From Limnanthes douglasii subsp. nivea (Eukaryota; Streptophyta; Magnoliopsida; Brassicales; Limnanthaceae), in the NCBI GenBank assembly GCA_036936605.1, contig JAUPFV010000003.1, positions 106,029,278 to 106,093,277 on the forward strand: DNA of 64,000 nt, given 5' to 3'. The position numbers and the translations under genes were made by a program. Numbering within the stretch: position 1 is the stretch's first letter; each line of letters opens with the position of its first letter. The notes under the pieces were generated by a model that worked only from the letters and a program-made list of their open reading frames with translations, made no database searches and had not been told where the DNA came from. Below are positions 36,070-48,354 of the stretch, one piece after another.

Positions 36070-36997
36070 TGTGAGGTGTAGACAATAAGTATTTCATCAT
36101 TGTCGAAGGACTACAAAGACCGGGGATGGATCAACCGAAGACATGTATAAACAAGAAAGGTCGAAACTCTCAGGATAGAGTTTGGGTCGTGACTTAGATG
36201 CGGGAACGTGTGTTTAAATATAAGGACTCAAACAAGCTGTCAAGACTTGTGGCTATTGAGTTAAAAACAAATACTGAACCAAATGTTGTAGCCTAATGTT
36301 ATTAGGTCAAAGACTGTTGTCGTAGAGAATAGGCGGGTGGGTTTGCCCTAGGTTGGGCCGGAGCATATGGTCGTAGAGCTGGACTGAACCTTTAATACTG
36401 CTACATTCTTTTCACGCTTGGAACAGAGCTTTTTCATATGGGTTTTTAAGTATGATTCTAGTATCATCCTTTGATTAAGACTTTATTATAGTTGTTGAGT
36501 AGATGGAATTAATCTGAAGCATCTGTTGTAGTAGGGTTTGTTATAATTGTTGATTAAAGTGTTTTAATATGAAGTATTATATTTGATTGTCTGATCGTCT
36601 GATCTTAAGTAAAGCTAAGGTTTTGCTTAAGAAGGTTATTAATAGAAGAAGTAACATGAATTAAAATTATGTTTATTCTTTATGTATGAAGAATAGAGGT
36701 TGGTCTTTTAGAGATTGAAGCGATGTGAGAGATAAACACGAAAAAGAGAATTATGTGAATCATGTTATCTATGTCAATTGAGAGATTTTTGTAGGTAGAT
36801 AATGATTGATTCATTTGTGTTTGGCGAGTCTTTCTTTAACATCCTTGATAATAAGAATATGGTATAATTTTCTCGTAGATGTTGGAATATTTCCACAATC
36901 TGAATCATGTTAAATAACATCTTTTACGCTTTCTTTTATTTGTTGTTTCCATCGAACATGTTGAAAGTTTTGTATTAAGATGAAATGATTTCCCCAA
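36070..36997 (+). repeat. 5' LTR of the copia element
   Basis: It ends just before the PBS-like site at 37002 with TTGAAAGTTTTGTATTAAGATGA, matched at 41432-41455 in the 3' LTR. It is also homologous to 24000-24715. The start is approximate. Confidence 0.65.
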
Positions 36998-39900
36998 TAA
37001 GTGGTACGGTGAGCATGAAGCAACAAAGAAGACAAACGTAGATCGATCGATGATCTCAAGTTTGGAGAGAAAGATCTCACCTAGAAACCAAAAAGGAACA
37101 AAAAATGGGTTTCATAAAGCTTAGGCTAGAAAAAATCGACGAATTGAATGACTTTAACCCCTATAAAATTAAGGTTAAGGCTTGTCTATACAAAGAAATT
37201 GACCGATGGTATCGACGAGAAAACTAGGTAGGTTGATGTCGTAGTACTATCTAAAGCTTATAACGTCTTCTTACTAAGATTATGAGATGAACTATTGTCT
37301 GAGGTATTTGAAGAGCCTGCGACGTTGGGGATATGGATTCGGTTGGAGGTGATTTTTATAAATAAAGCCCTACCAACTAGATTATATCTCAAGAAACAGT
37401 CGTACACGCTGTTTATAAAAAGTGGAAAAAAGATATGAAGATACCTAAATGATTTCAATAAAATCATTCTTAACTTAAATGTAGTTGGTGTAAAATTAGA
37501 GGAATATGATCAATAAATTAAGCTCTCTGCTAAAGGTCTACGAACAGTTTGTGGATACTTTTCTCTACGTCAAGAATCCCTTACGATTGCTAAAGTGAAG
37601 AACGCCTTGAAATCCAAAGATCTTTGATAGAAAATTATTCTCAAGGGCACATAATGTGGGGGCAGGCCACGAAAGAGAGATTCAAAAAAGAATAGATAAA
37701 TCTCTCGATATAAGTCCAAAGGGCTTGTGACAGTTCAAAATTAATTTGTTGGGTATGCAAAAAGAAAATGGTATATCACTAAGAATTGGTCAGAGGAAAA
37801 TGGAAACAATTATCTAAAGAGTGAAACTAGAGATGCTACAATAGTGTATGATGATTGTGAGTGCGCTTATTGGTTAATGTTTTTTTTCCAGATACAATGA
37901 TAAATGGGTGTTGAGTTCGGGCACATAATTCAATATGACTTCCAATAAACATTGCTTTGAAGACCTAAGATTGTTTGAAGATGGAAGGGTCATCCTCGGG
38001 AATGATGAATCATGCATTGTTAAAGGGGTAATAATGTTTTGGCTCACATTTTCTACAGGAATTGAGAGATTAATTAAAAAATTAAGATATGTACCTAGAT
38101 TTCAAAATAAATTTATATTGGGATGTTTGATGCTAAAAGGTTTACTTATAGAGGTGGATATGAAGGGCTCTTTTGTTGTTATGAAAGGCTCTTTTGTTGT
38201 TATGAAAGCCTATAGGACTAATGATTGTGCTAGTTCTTGAGGGCTCTATATTGGTGGATAGATTGTTTAGTATGGACAAAGATTCAACTAAGTTATGGTA
38301 TCTTAGGTTGGGAATATGAGTGAGAAAGGCCGTAGTGAGCTTAATAAATATGGGTTGACAATACTAAAATTCAAAAGCTGAGCTTTTGTGAAAGTTGTGT
38401 GTTGGATAAGAGTAAGATGGTACATTTATTTCCAATCAACCATACAACCAATCAAGTGCTTGAGTATCTTCATTCTGATCTTTGGGGTATGTTATGGGAA
38501 CCTAGTATAGGTGGGACAATGTACTTTGTGTCGCTGAGAAAATTATTCTAGAAAATTATGGTTCGTAATTTTGAAGACCAAGGATGAATTGTTTGTTTCC
38601 TATAAGAATTAAAAGACATTGGTAGAGAATCGGGCAGTAAAAATATTGAAGATGCTTCAGACTGATAATAACTATTGTATACTCATCTGAATGCATGCTG
38701 AACAAGGAGTTCACTAGCTATTGTGCAAAGTTTGGCATTGTTAGATATCAAATCAACAAAATGAATTTGCTGAGAGAATGAACCTAACATTGTTGGAAAA
38801 GTTTAGGTGTATGCTTTATAAAGCTCAAATGGGTCGAAATTTATAGGGAGAAGCTATGACTATAGATTTATATTTCATCAATAAGAGTCCATCTACAAAG
38901 ATGAAGTTTATTTATCCTCAAGAGGCCTGGACCTGAGGGAAACCAAAACTTGAACATTTAAGATCTTTTAGATGTGTGCCTACTTACATGTGAAGGAAGA
39001 TAAGCTTCGGTCGCGAGCACTGAGTTTTTTATTCCTCGGTTAAATAAGTGAAAGGGTAAGGTTGTGGTGCCGTGAACCTGAAAGTTAGAAGGTTGTGGTA
39101 AGCAGGGACATGGTTTTCAATAAGAAGAACATGGTATTAAAGGAGGCAGTAGAGAGCCAACCTAGTATTATCGAGAAAAGATGTGAAGTTGATGAAGGGT
39201 CTAATCTAGATAGTAAAGATGAACACGCTTATGTCGAAGATGATATATAAACTTATCCAGGTTCAGCTAATAATAGAAAGTTCAAGCACTGCATGAGTCT
39301 GAAGCTGGCCAAGGGTATTGTATTTCAGGGCCTTCAGTTGATCAGACTAGAGATAAACACAAACTTGATAGTTATTCATTAGCGAGAGATAGATCATGGA
39401 GACCAAGCAAACATCTGGACATATATGGTTTTATTGGTGTCATTGGTTATGCGTTGTCTATTGAAATATAAGGAAATGTTATTGAATTCGAAAGCTATCA
39501 TAATATGATTAAGAGTAGTGATAAATAGAAATGTCTTAAGGGCATTAAGGGAGAATTAAGATCTCTCATGAAGATGAGCGCATGGTATCATCTGAAACAT
39601 CCAAATGATCATAAGCTTATTAGAAGTAAGTGAATATATTAAGAGGAATCTGTGAATCTTTAGTGTTGAATTATCCAATACAAGGCTAGACTAGTGGTTA
39701 AGGGCTTTACACAAAAAAGAGGTGTTGATTTCAAGAAGATTTATTTATCGGTGTGAAATAAACCTCGATAAAGGTTCTACTCTCAATTATTGATAGATTT
39801 AATCTATAGTTATATCAAACGGACGTTACTATTGCTTTTCTGCATGATGAATTGGAAGAGACAATTTATATGTGTTAACCGGAAAGGTTTAAAGAATAGA

Positions 39901-40689
39901 GTAAAATAGAATATTTGATTCTTTTATGAGATCCATCAAATAAATTCGGATCTGCTATGAAAACTATGTATATTGGAGTATGGAAACATGCATAGAGAGA
40001 CAATTTGTATTTATATTATATATGGATGATATCCTAATAGCTAGAAGAGATTGAAATGGTGACGACTCAACTCCAATGAGAGTTTGAGATGAAGAATATA
40101 GGAGAGACCAATATGATACTTAGTGTTGATATTATGAGGAGCATGTTGTAAGGGTATTTATTTTTATCTCAATAATAATATATACAGAAGGTTCTAAGGA
40201 AATTCTCTATGATTGAGGTGTCAAAGAGGTTGGAACTCCCACTGTTTCCAAATTCAAACTTAGTGTCACTCAAGCACCAACCAAAGATGCAAATAAGGAG
40301 TATATTCTAGAGATATATTATGTCAATATTATTGGTAACATTGTGTATGCTATTATTTGCACGAGACTTGATCTTGCCTACACCGTAAGTGTTCTGAGCA
40401 TATTCATGCCTAATCTGGAAACCTCATTGACATGCATTTAAGTGGCTCATGAGCTACTTGAAGGGTATGATTGTTGTAGGTTTGTATTATAATCAGAAAG
40501 ATACGACTAATATAGTGTTAAGATGGTATGTTGACTCTGATTATACATGTTGTCTTGACACAAGAAAGCTTACTTTGGGTTATCTGTTTACTATGCTTAA
40601 AAGAGTGGTTAGCTAGAAGTCTTAAATACAGAAGGTCGTTGTCCAATCATCTATATGAGCTAAATATATTGATTTCAAGGATTTCATGT

Positions 40690-41480
40690 CGTCGTATGCT
40701 TGGGACGAGGCATGTGGCCATAGAGTTGGGCCGAATTAGTCTGGAGAGGCTACCTCGATCTAACCTTCAATACTACTATGTATTACTCCTAGTTAGAACT
40801 GAGTTTTTTCATACATGCTTCTAAGTATGATTATAATCTCAATATTTGATTATGAGATTTAATCTGAAGCGTATGCTGTATTGGGTTTTGATTATAGTGA
40901 TTGATTAAGTAAATTTAATTTGAAACATTTATTGTATTAAGGCTTTATTATAGCCGTTGATTAAAGTTTTTTAGTCTCGAGCGTTTCAAGCATTAAGGTT
41001 TTATTTTATCCGTCTATTCTAAAGTTCAGTTAGGATTTTACTTAAGAAGTTTATATATAGGAAAATAAACATAAAGCTAATAAATTGTGATACAATCATT
41101 TGAAGATACAGTGTCAATTCAATTGCATATATGTTTTATTCTCTAACTACGAAGAAGATAGACTCGTCTTTTAGAGAGCGAAATAAGGTGAAAGATAAAC
41201 ATTGAAGAGAAAGTTATGTGACTCATATTATATTAATAAAATGTGAGAGTTTTTTACATGGAGTCATTAAGCCGTTTATGTTTGAAGAGTTTTTTTGTAA
41301 CCTCATTTATAAGAAAAACATATTATATGTTGCCCATGAACATAGAATTACTTGCAAAACTCAAACCATGTTAATTATTATCTTATGATCTTGGTTTTTC
41401 TACTCTTTTCATTTTTTATATACGTCAAAGAGGTTGAAAGTTATGTCTTAGGATGAACGACTTTCCAAACAAAATGTATA
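40690..41480 (+). repeat. 3' LTR of the copia element, 5'-truncated
   Basis: It begins at a point equivalent to about 36325 of the 5' LTR and runs to the GTTGAAAGTTATGTCTTAGG end. About 250 bp of the LTR start is missing. LTR divergence is high, indicating an old insertion. Confidence 0.65.
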
Positions 41481-42290
41481 AGAATTTTTGCATGGTTTAA
41501 ATAAAATGCTTATATATTTTTCATGGTTCGTGCAATATTTATGAGAATTTGTGTATATTTCATGAAAAAATTTATATGCTTTTCGTATGGATAATGCATA
41601 AATGATTATACATTATTATGTTATTTTATGCATTGTCGTTAGGAGATCTATGTTGTTTCAGGATTATTCGCATAGTCTAACAATGAATTATGATTGGATT
41701 ATCTAGGAACCAAATAAAATAATATGCCTACGTGCCGATTTATACGCATGAGATTTCTAATAAAAAGTCATGTGAATGAGTTACATCAACATCAATATAT
41801 TTTACAATGATGGAAAAAGTGGTAAATCTCTAAAATTGTTTTATGAAACAAGATGTATGATGTTTTTACGAAATGGTGCATATATTCAGAATAAAAAGAA
41901 GATAGTGATTGTGTATTTCAGTTGGGAGCTTATCATATGACCAGAACTACCCACCAATCATGCACTTTAAAGATCATATACAAGTCCTTGAACTGAAACA
42001 TGATAAAAAAAAGAGTTGGTATGTAAATTATTGTTCTCGAGTATGCGTCATATTGATATATATTAGGGTTTAAAGAAATATATCTCAATACATGTATCCA
42101 ACATGCACAATATCTGTAATATTTAGAAAAAATATAGTTATGTTGTAAGTTGGTCAATCCTACCTACAATACTAGTTACCAAAAATAAAATATAATTATT
42201 ATTTAGTAAATTTTGTTGAAATTTATGTCAATACGAGCAAATTTTTTAAGTACTTGCTTAATTTGAGCTTTTTATTAGGAATTCATTTAA
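41481..42290. other. AT-rich spacer
   Basis: No gene or named repeat recognised. Confidence 0.4.
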
Positions 42291-42928
42291 ATGGCCCGAC
42301 GTTTACACTCAAAAGACAAGAATCAAACTATAGCACCCAAAAAAATTGTTGGTGAGGATAATAATTCTCGAGTGAAGGTTAATTTGAAAGATATATTGTA
42401 AGTTAAATTTTTAGTTTTTGTTCTTATTTTCTATTTTATTTTTAAAAATTATATTAAATTGGATTCATTTTTTTTTATAGATTTGGTCAAATTGATGTCA
42501 AAGATGTGTTAATCTTGTGTTTAATTTAGGTTGAGGCTTGTGTTTAAAGTTGATTTGTGAAATTTATGATTTGTATATTGATTTGGTCTAAAACATGGGA
42601 TGTAAATCACGATTTGTTGCCATATATTTGTCATAACGTAGGAAAGTTCTTGAATAATTTACATCATAGAACTACTATAATTTACTTATGTTCAACCAGT
42701 TATGGAAAGCACAATGTCGAAGTTAAGTCTAATATGGTTTTGCTTTTCCACAAAACGTTTCCAAAGAGAACACTTGGTACCTTGTGGAAATATGTTGAGT
42801 ATGAAGATATCCCATTCCATACGATGGTGGATGGTGATAAGAAGAACTACTCTAGTGGAATTGATGACACTACCGATGAGGAAGAAGGAACCGGGAAGAG
42901 TTCAAGTGTTGAGCTCAAAGATCCCTAG
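42291..42928 (+). pseudogene. Unrecognised two-exon-like reading frame
   Basis: An ATG at 42291 opens MARRLHSKDKNQTIAPKK. After 35 codons there is a good donor (ATATT|GTAAGT, 42398) and a T-rich acceptor (TTTTTATAG|, 42480). The joined frame runs FGQIDVKDVLILCLI and stops at 42527. A second open frame follows at 42557-42928, with FHKTFPKRTLGTLWKYVEYE and an acidic/serine tail (DDTTDEEEGTGKSS). No family was recognised. It may be a fragment of a host gene or of a transposon between the copia and gypsy elements, and the stop near 42527 suggests it is broken. Confidence 0.3.
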
Positions 42929-43546
42929 AAAAAAGATGATGCAAGAACATCCAAAGGGAATAAGGCCTGAGGTTTTAACTATCTTTTCTTACTTGTTTTT
43001 CTTAATCTTGTGAACTACTAAAGTCCTTGGATGGTCAAGGAATTTTTGTAATTGTGTCTAGTTTGAGTCTGGTTAAGCCTTTCTTAAAACTTAAAGTCCT
43101 TGGATGGCTAAGGCATATTTTGTGTTCTAATATCGTTATCCGGTTTTTAGCCGGACAAGCTTACCTTGTTTAATTTTTGCTCGGTTTCATACTCGCTTTC
43201 AATTTTAATGGCTAATGTTTAGAGAGCCCTTATTTATTTTACAAATATTTAATATGAGAGTGTTTAAAATCTCCGATGACATATGTTTAATGGTCATCAT
43301 TCAATCAAATCACTCTGATCTGCCAAAGATCCTTAGTAAATTGAAGATTTTAAAAGAATTGTAATCAAACCACTCTGAATATGATAAGAAGGAATCAAAT
43401 TTTATTAAAAAAACCAGACACCTCATTAAAACCACCTCGCGCCACCAGGGTAGGAAAGAGTATTCCCATTAATATTTACATGGACTTCAAACAAGTAAAT
43501 ATTTACACAACTTTCATTCCAGATATAACCGGAGGTGTTCACTATT

Positions 43547-44762
43547 CTAAAGGTGCTTTAAGATTCTTCCATCTTTGTCTTGAAGCTTGTATGTCCCAGG
43601 CTTAAGTTTTTCGGAGACCTCATAAGGCCCTTCCCAGTTCAGAGATAGTTTTCCGAATTGCTTCTCCTTAGTATGCAAGAAAACCTTTCTTAATACTTTA
43701 TCCCCTGACCGAAAATCCCTTATTTTGATATTGGAAGCAAATCTGATCCTCATCAAGCCTTGGTAATGGGTGGTTCTAAGATAAGCCTTAACTTTTTTCT
43801 CATCTATCAAGTCTAACTCACTTCTTATTTCCACTTCATTAGTCTGTTCAGAATAATTGTGGAATCTATATGATGGAAGAGTTACCTCTATAGGGGCAAT
43901 TGCATCCATCCCATATACCAAGGCAAAAAGAGATTCTTGTGTAGCAATGAGTAGTCTGGTATGCCCATAACACTTCTTGCAAATAGCTTGGCCACTTTCC
44001 TGCAGCCCCTTTCTAAATTCTTCTTTAAACCGGACAGGATGGTCCTGTTTGCCACTTCAACTTGACCATTTTCTTGTGGTTGGAAAGGAGAAGAAAAAAA
44101 TGTTGAATGCCCCGGGAGGCACAGAAATTCTCGATATCCTTGTTATCGAATTGTGTCCCATTATTTGTGGTTATCTTTTGTGGAACCCCAAATCTACAGC
44201 AAATGTTAGATAAGATAAATTTTATAACAGCTTTCGAAGTAGTTCCTGCCACTGTGGCCGCTTCTATCCATTTTGAGAAATAATCAATGGCTACAATGAT
44301 AGTCATGCACCCTCCGAATGCCATTGGTAGAGACCCAACTAAATCCAGTCCCCAACGAGCAAAAGGCACTGGCTCAGAAATCGATTCCATATGAACAACT
44401 GGGATATGAATTTCATTACCATATCTTTGGCATGGGCCACATTTCTTCACCAACTCCTTGGAATCTGCCATTATGGATGGCAAATAGTATCCGGCCAACA
44501 AAACCCTCCGGGTTAAAGCTCTATAGCCACAGTACGCAGATCCTTCTCTATCATGTAGTTCGGATAGCATAATTTGGGACTCTTTAAACCCCAAACAACG
44601 TAGGAGAGGTCTGTTAAACGACTTCTTATAAAGGAAATATCTTATGATTGAGAAACCACGAGCCTTATGCTTCATTTTCCTTGCCACAACTTTCTCCGGA
44701 GGCAAAATGCCATCAAAGATGTATTGAAGAAGGGGATATCTCCCGTCTTTGGGTTGAACCAC
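43547..44762 (-). pseudogene. Gypsy integrase remnant
   Basis: Two open pieces. 44762-44025 holds the zinc-binding region (LHDREGSAYCGYRALTRRV...CGPCQRYG) and the core (WGLDLVGSLP, then ATVAGTTSKAVIKFILSN and KITTNNGTQFDN). The second core aspartate, normally in a xDNGTQF motif, reads N here. 43921-43547 holds the C-terminal part (GMDAIAPIEVTLPS, NWEGPYEVSEKLKPGTYKLQ). The integrase inserts element cDNA. The change plus the frame break between 44025 and 43921 should abolish that. Confidence 0.82.
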
Positions 44763-44840
44763 TTGTACACTTAAACTCTCATCCTCTTCCTTGCTCTGAT
44801 TTGGTTGTATGGATGGGCATTATTGTACATTAATCCATGG

Positions 44841-45377
44841 TTAGGACTCAGAGTATGCTATGGTTGCCAAAGACTCTGCTAGTGTGTTCTCCGATCTAGG
44901 TATATGCTCACAGCTAACAATTCTAAAGTTAGCCGCCACTTCCTTAAGGATAAACAAGTATTTGATCAACTGATCCTTTTTTGCCTCAGATTGACCTTGA
45001 GCATGATGGATAAGAAGCTGAGAATCAGTCATCAACATGACTCTTTTAGCCCCAGACAGAAAAGCTAACTTCAGACCGGCTATAACAGCCTCATATTCAG
45101 ACTTATTGTTAGAAACCCTAAAAGCAAAACATATAGCCTGGTATAATTTATCATCATACAGAGAGGTTAAACATATCCCAGCCCCACAACCCATGGTACT
45201 TGATCCACCATCTATCCGGAAAACCCACACTTTCTTAGTTTTCTCATCTGTAGCTTGCTTAGTACTTCTGTCTGAATGGAACTCTACCAGGAAATCAGCA
45301 ACAAATTGAGCTTTGATTGCAATTCGTGGGGCAAAATAAATATTATAATCACCCAACTCTACTGACCATTTGGTCAT
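44841..45377 (-). pseudogene. Second (archaeal-type) RNase H of the gypsy element
   Basis: An intact open segment of 178 codons. It has FRIDGGSSTMGCGAGICLTS (first acidic residue), NNKSEYEAVIAGLKLAF (E), LMTDSQLLIHHAQG (D) and HIPRSENTLAESLATIA. Its place between the first RNase H and the integrase is diagnostic for Tat-type elements. The catalytic acids are still present, but upstream and downstream parts are broken. Confidence 0.82.
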
Positions 45378-45398
45378 CCTCTTTGATATATCTGCCTC

Positions 45399-45683
45399 TT
45401 AGAGAACATTCTTCATAGGAAAAGACGTCCGGACAATGATAGAATGAGACTGAAAATACGGCCTCATTTTCCTGGCAGCAATCACCAAGGCTAGTGCCAG
45501 TTTTTCAAGCTTTAGGTACCTCTTTTCAGCATCCATCAGACTGTTGCTGATGTAGTACACCGGACGAGGATAATTCTCCACCACTCTTACCAGCACTGCA
45601 CTTATAGCACATTGAGACACAACTAAGTACATGTATAGTGTTTCTCCGTCAACAAGTTTGAAAAGGGTTTTGGGGGAAGACAA
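45399..45683 (-). pseudogene. First RNase H of the gypsy element
   Basis: TLYMYLVVSQCAISAVLVR, then RPVYYISNSLMDAEKRYLKLEKLALALV, the usual gypsy RNase H text. It is separated from the RT by frame breaks at about 45684-45960. The leading aspartate, usual in an LYLDxA-type motif, is not evident. Confidence 0.75.
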
Positions 45684-45960
45684 ATGTTTTTTTATTTCAT
45701 TAAACGCCTGGTCACACTGTGGAGACCAGTTAAAGTCTTTAGCACCCTTTAAAGTCTAAAAAACGGGTCACACCTGTCCGAAGACCTTGAAATAAAATGA
45801 TTTAATGCAGCCAACCTCCCTGTCAACCTTTGTACTTCTTTAATACTTCGAGGAGGGTCCATTTTTAACAAGGTATCAAGCTGGTCCGGATCAGGTTATA
45901 TCCATTTCTCACTTATCACATACCCTAAAACAAATTCGGATTGCACCCCAAACACACATT

Positions 45961-46680
45961 TTATTCTGGATTCAATTTTAAATTAACCTTTGCCAAGTTG
46001 GCAAAAGTTTCTTGAAGATCAGCGAGGTGGAATTCTTCTACCAAGCTTTTTACCATCATGTCATCAATATATACTTCCATATTTCTCCCAATCTGATCAG
46101 CAAATGCTTTGTTCACCAACCTCTCATAAGTATCCCCAGCATTTTTCAACCCAAAAGGCATCACCTTGTAACAATGGAGACCCCTATCTGTAACAAAGGT
46201 AGCGTATTCCTGCTCCTTCGGATCCATCTGTACCTGGTTATAGCCGGAGAAGGCATCCATGAAGGTCAATAACTTGTTCTCATATGTGAATTCTACCAAC
46301 TGATCTATTCGAGGGACTGGATAGAGATCTTTTGGGCAAGCTCTGTTGAGGTCAGTCAAGTCAATACACATACGTCATTTCCCATTCTTTTTGTTTACCA
46401 ACACTTGGTTGGCTGTCCATAAAGGATATTGAGACTCCTTTATGTGACCCATCTTGGTAAGTTGATCAACCTCTTGAACTATAACATCAGTTTTCTCCTT
46501 AGAAAAAGATCTCATTCTTTGCACAACAGGCGCAAAATCACTTCGGATAGATAGATGGTGTGATATAACACTTGCAGGTACTCCGGTCAGATTAGCATTG
46601 CACCAAGCAAAGACATGCTGGTGATCTGCCAAAAAGGACAACAATTTTTTTTTGTGCCATCGTGGAGCCAACTTTAACAC
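45961..46680 (-). pseudogene. Gypsy reverse transcriptase with an internal stop
   Basis: 46680-46375 covers the N-terminal part (HHLSIRSDFAPVVQRMRSFS...VLVNKKNGK). A TGA replaces the expected tryptophan codon (KKNGKW) at about 46372-46374, then RMCIDLTDLNRACPKDLYPVPRID continues in the same frame. The catalytic box reads VYIDDMMVKS. Other core motifs (FMDAFSGYNQV, VMPFGLKNAG) are good, so this looks recently lost compared with the other relicts here. Confidence 0.85.
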
Positions 46681-46792
46681 TCATTCCTTCTATCAGAGAG
46701 TGGGTTTCAACTTCTTCAATTGGTATCAAAACACCAGAGATCTCTCTGGGGTCATCAATTTCACCCTCACCCTCAGAGGGCCCCAACAACTT

Positions 46793-47407
46793 CTAATCCT
46801 TATTAATCCGGACTGCCTCCAGAGTTTTAGGGGCAAGTGCAGTTGCATAACATTCTCTTGCTATTTTTTTGCTACTCCGGACAACTCCTACTTGTCCTTG
46901 AACTGCATACTTTAAACATTGGCGAACTGTTGGAGCCACAACATGAATCCTGGAGAGCCAAGATCTCCCAAATATCACATTGTAACATGTGGGGAAATCC
47001 ACCACAACGAAAAGTACCCTGACCATCTTCTTGAAAGGGCCTTTGCCCAACAATACCTCCTCCTCAAATTCTCCGATCACATCCGTAGAACTCTCTTTGA
47101 AGCCCACAATGGATCTGTTCGAACGCTGAATCACTCCTGTATTCTTCATCTGTTTATAGGAACTTAAAAAGAGAATATTGGTTGAATTGCCAGTGTCAAT
47201 CAAAATTTGCCTGATGTCGTTGCCCCTAATCGATGCTCCTATCACCACAGCATCCTTATGAGGCCCAGCTACGTCTTTTAGATCATCTTCATCAAAAACA
47301 ATGAAGGGAAAAGGAACTTGGGACTGATAGGAAGAAATGCATCCCTCCAACTGAGTAGCTATAGTGTGAGCATGCCTATTTCTTGAAGAAGGAGTTGGCG
47401 CTTTCAT
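46793..47407 (-). pseudogene. Gypsy aspartic protease region
   Basis: A 204-codon open piece. FPFIVFDEDDLKDVAGPHKDAVVIG leads to the active site ILIDTGNSTNILF, then GFKESSTDVIGE and YNVIFGRSWLSRIHVV. These match the retropepsin segment of Tat-type elements. The DTG triad is intact. Confidence 0.82.
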
Positions 47408-48354
47408 AGTGTCTCCTGCGAATATAGTAAGTGACTCAAAAAGCTTATGAGTCCAGATACTGTCTTGGTATGTTCTGTTATAACCCCTACTTTATTCCGG
47501 GTTGGATCAGGATCTAAATACTCTGATTCGACATCAAATCTTTCAATGATTACCATAGCCCCGTCCGAAGCAGATGTCCCTGCATTGTTCGTTGGGCCAG
47601 TCCGGTGAGCATTGTTAGGCCTGTTTCCACTTCTTCTCTTGACATAAGCTCCCACCTTCCCCTTTTCAATCAGATTATGCACCTCTTGTTTCAAATCGAT
47701 GCAATCCTCGGTGTTATGGCCAATATCATGATGATATTAGCGAAAACAAGCATTACGACTTTCCCTTGGAGATTGAAGTGTTGTCGGCTTCCTAAAATGT
47801 ACCTCATCTTTTGTTTTATCATAGATGGTTGCCACATTTTCTTTCAATTCAGCAAACCACTCCGGTTGGACCCAAGGTCCTCGTTTATTTCTAGATTGTT
47901 GGCTCTGAGCTGGAGCTGGGTGGGATTGAGTCTATTTGACCCTGTTGGACCCTTGTCAGGCTTCTTTGGCCTTGTATCCGGACTAGTTCTGGTTTGGTGC
48001 AGCTGGGGAAGATCCCACTTGCCTATGTACCCTAGTCTTCTTTGTTTCATCTACATTGATTTGTTTTCCCACCTGGTTTAGCAAACCGCCCCAAGTCATG
48101 GCCTTTTTCCTGGTTACCGAATCGGCCAGATTCCCAGGGTTTAATCCTTGTCTCAAAGAAGCTATTGCTACCTACTCAAAGCAATTAGCTAACCCATTCT
48201 TTGTTTTTACGAACTGGCTTATATAGTCTTACAGTGATTCGTTTGGCTCTTGGGCACAATGGATGATAGTATCTTCATTGCCCTTCACCTCCTTACTCCC
48301 CATAAACTGCCTTCTGAAGGTCCCCCAAAATGTGTCAAAATTTCTGATACAACC
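47404..48354 (-). pseudogene. 3' part of gypsy gag, degenerate
   Basis: The region between the gag core and protease is broken into short frames. 47694-47404 is the last of these (EVHNLIEKGKVGAYVKRR). The expected zinc knuckle was not clearly seen. Confidence 0.55.

Larger units (their letters stand above)
32230..36997. repeat. Block B2: second copy of the BBX gene segment
   Basis: Collinear with B1 from the AT-rich upstream region to the copia LTR. It lacks the SINE of B1, so it keeps the pre-insertion arrangement near 32600. Its LTR is the 5' LTR of the copia element that continues to 41480. Confidence 0.8.
36070..41480 (+). mobile_element. Decayed Ty1/copia retrotransposon
   Basis: A 5' LTR (about 36070-36997) and a truncated 3' LTR (about 40690-41480) share long stretches such as TTTAATCTGAAGC and GTTGAAAGTT.TGT. 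A primer-binding-site-like TGGTACGGTGAGC lies at 37002-37014. The interior keeps copia order: gag-like text near 37080-37250; integrase near 38460-38990 (EYLHSDLWG, then NEFAERMNLTLLEKFRCML and INKSPSTKM); RT near 39670-40040 (YKARLVVKGFTQKRGVDF, then LLYMDDILIA); RNase H start near 40330-40420 (NIVYAIICTRLDLAYTVSVLS). Stops and frameshifts occur throughout, so the element is dead. Confidence 0.82.
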
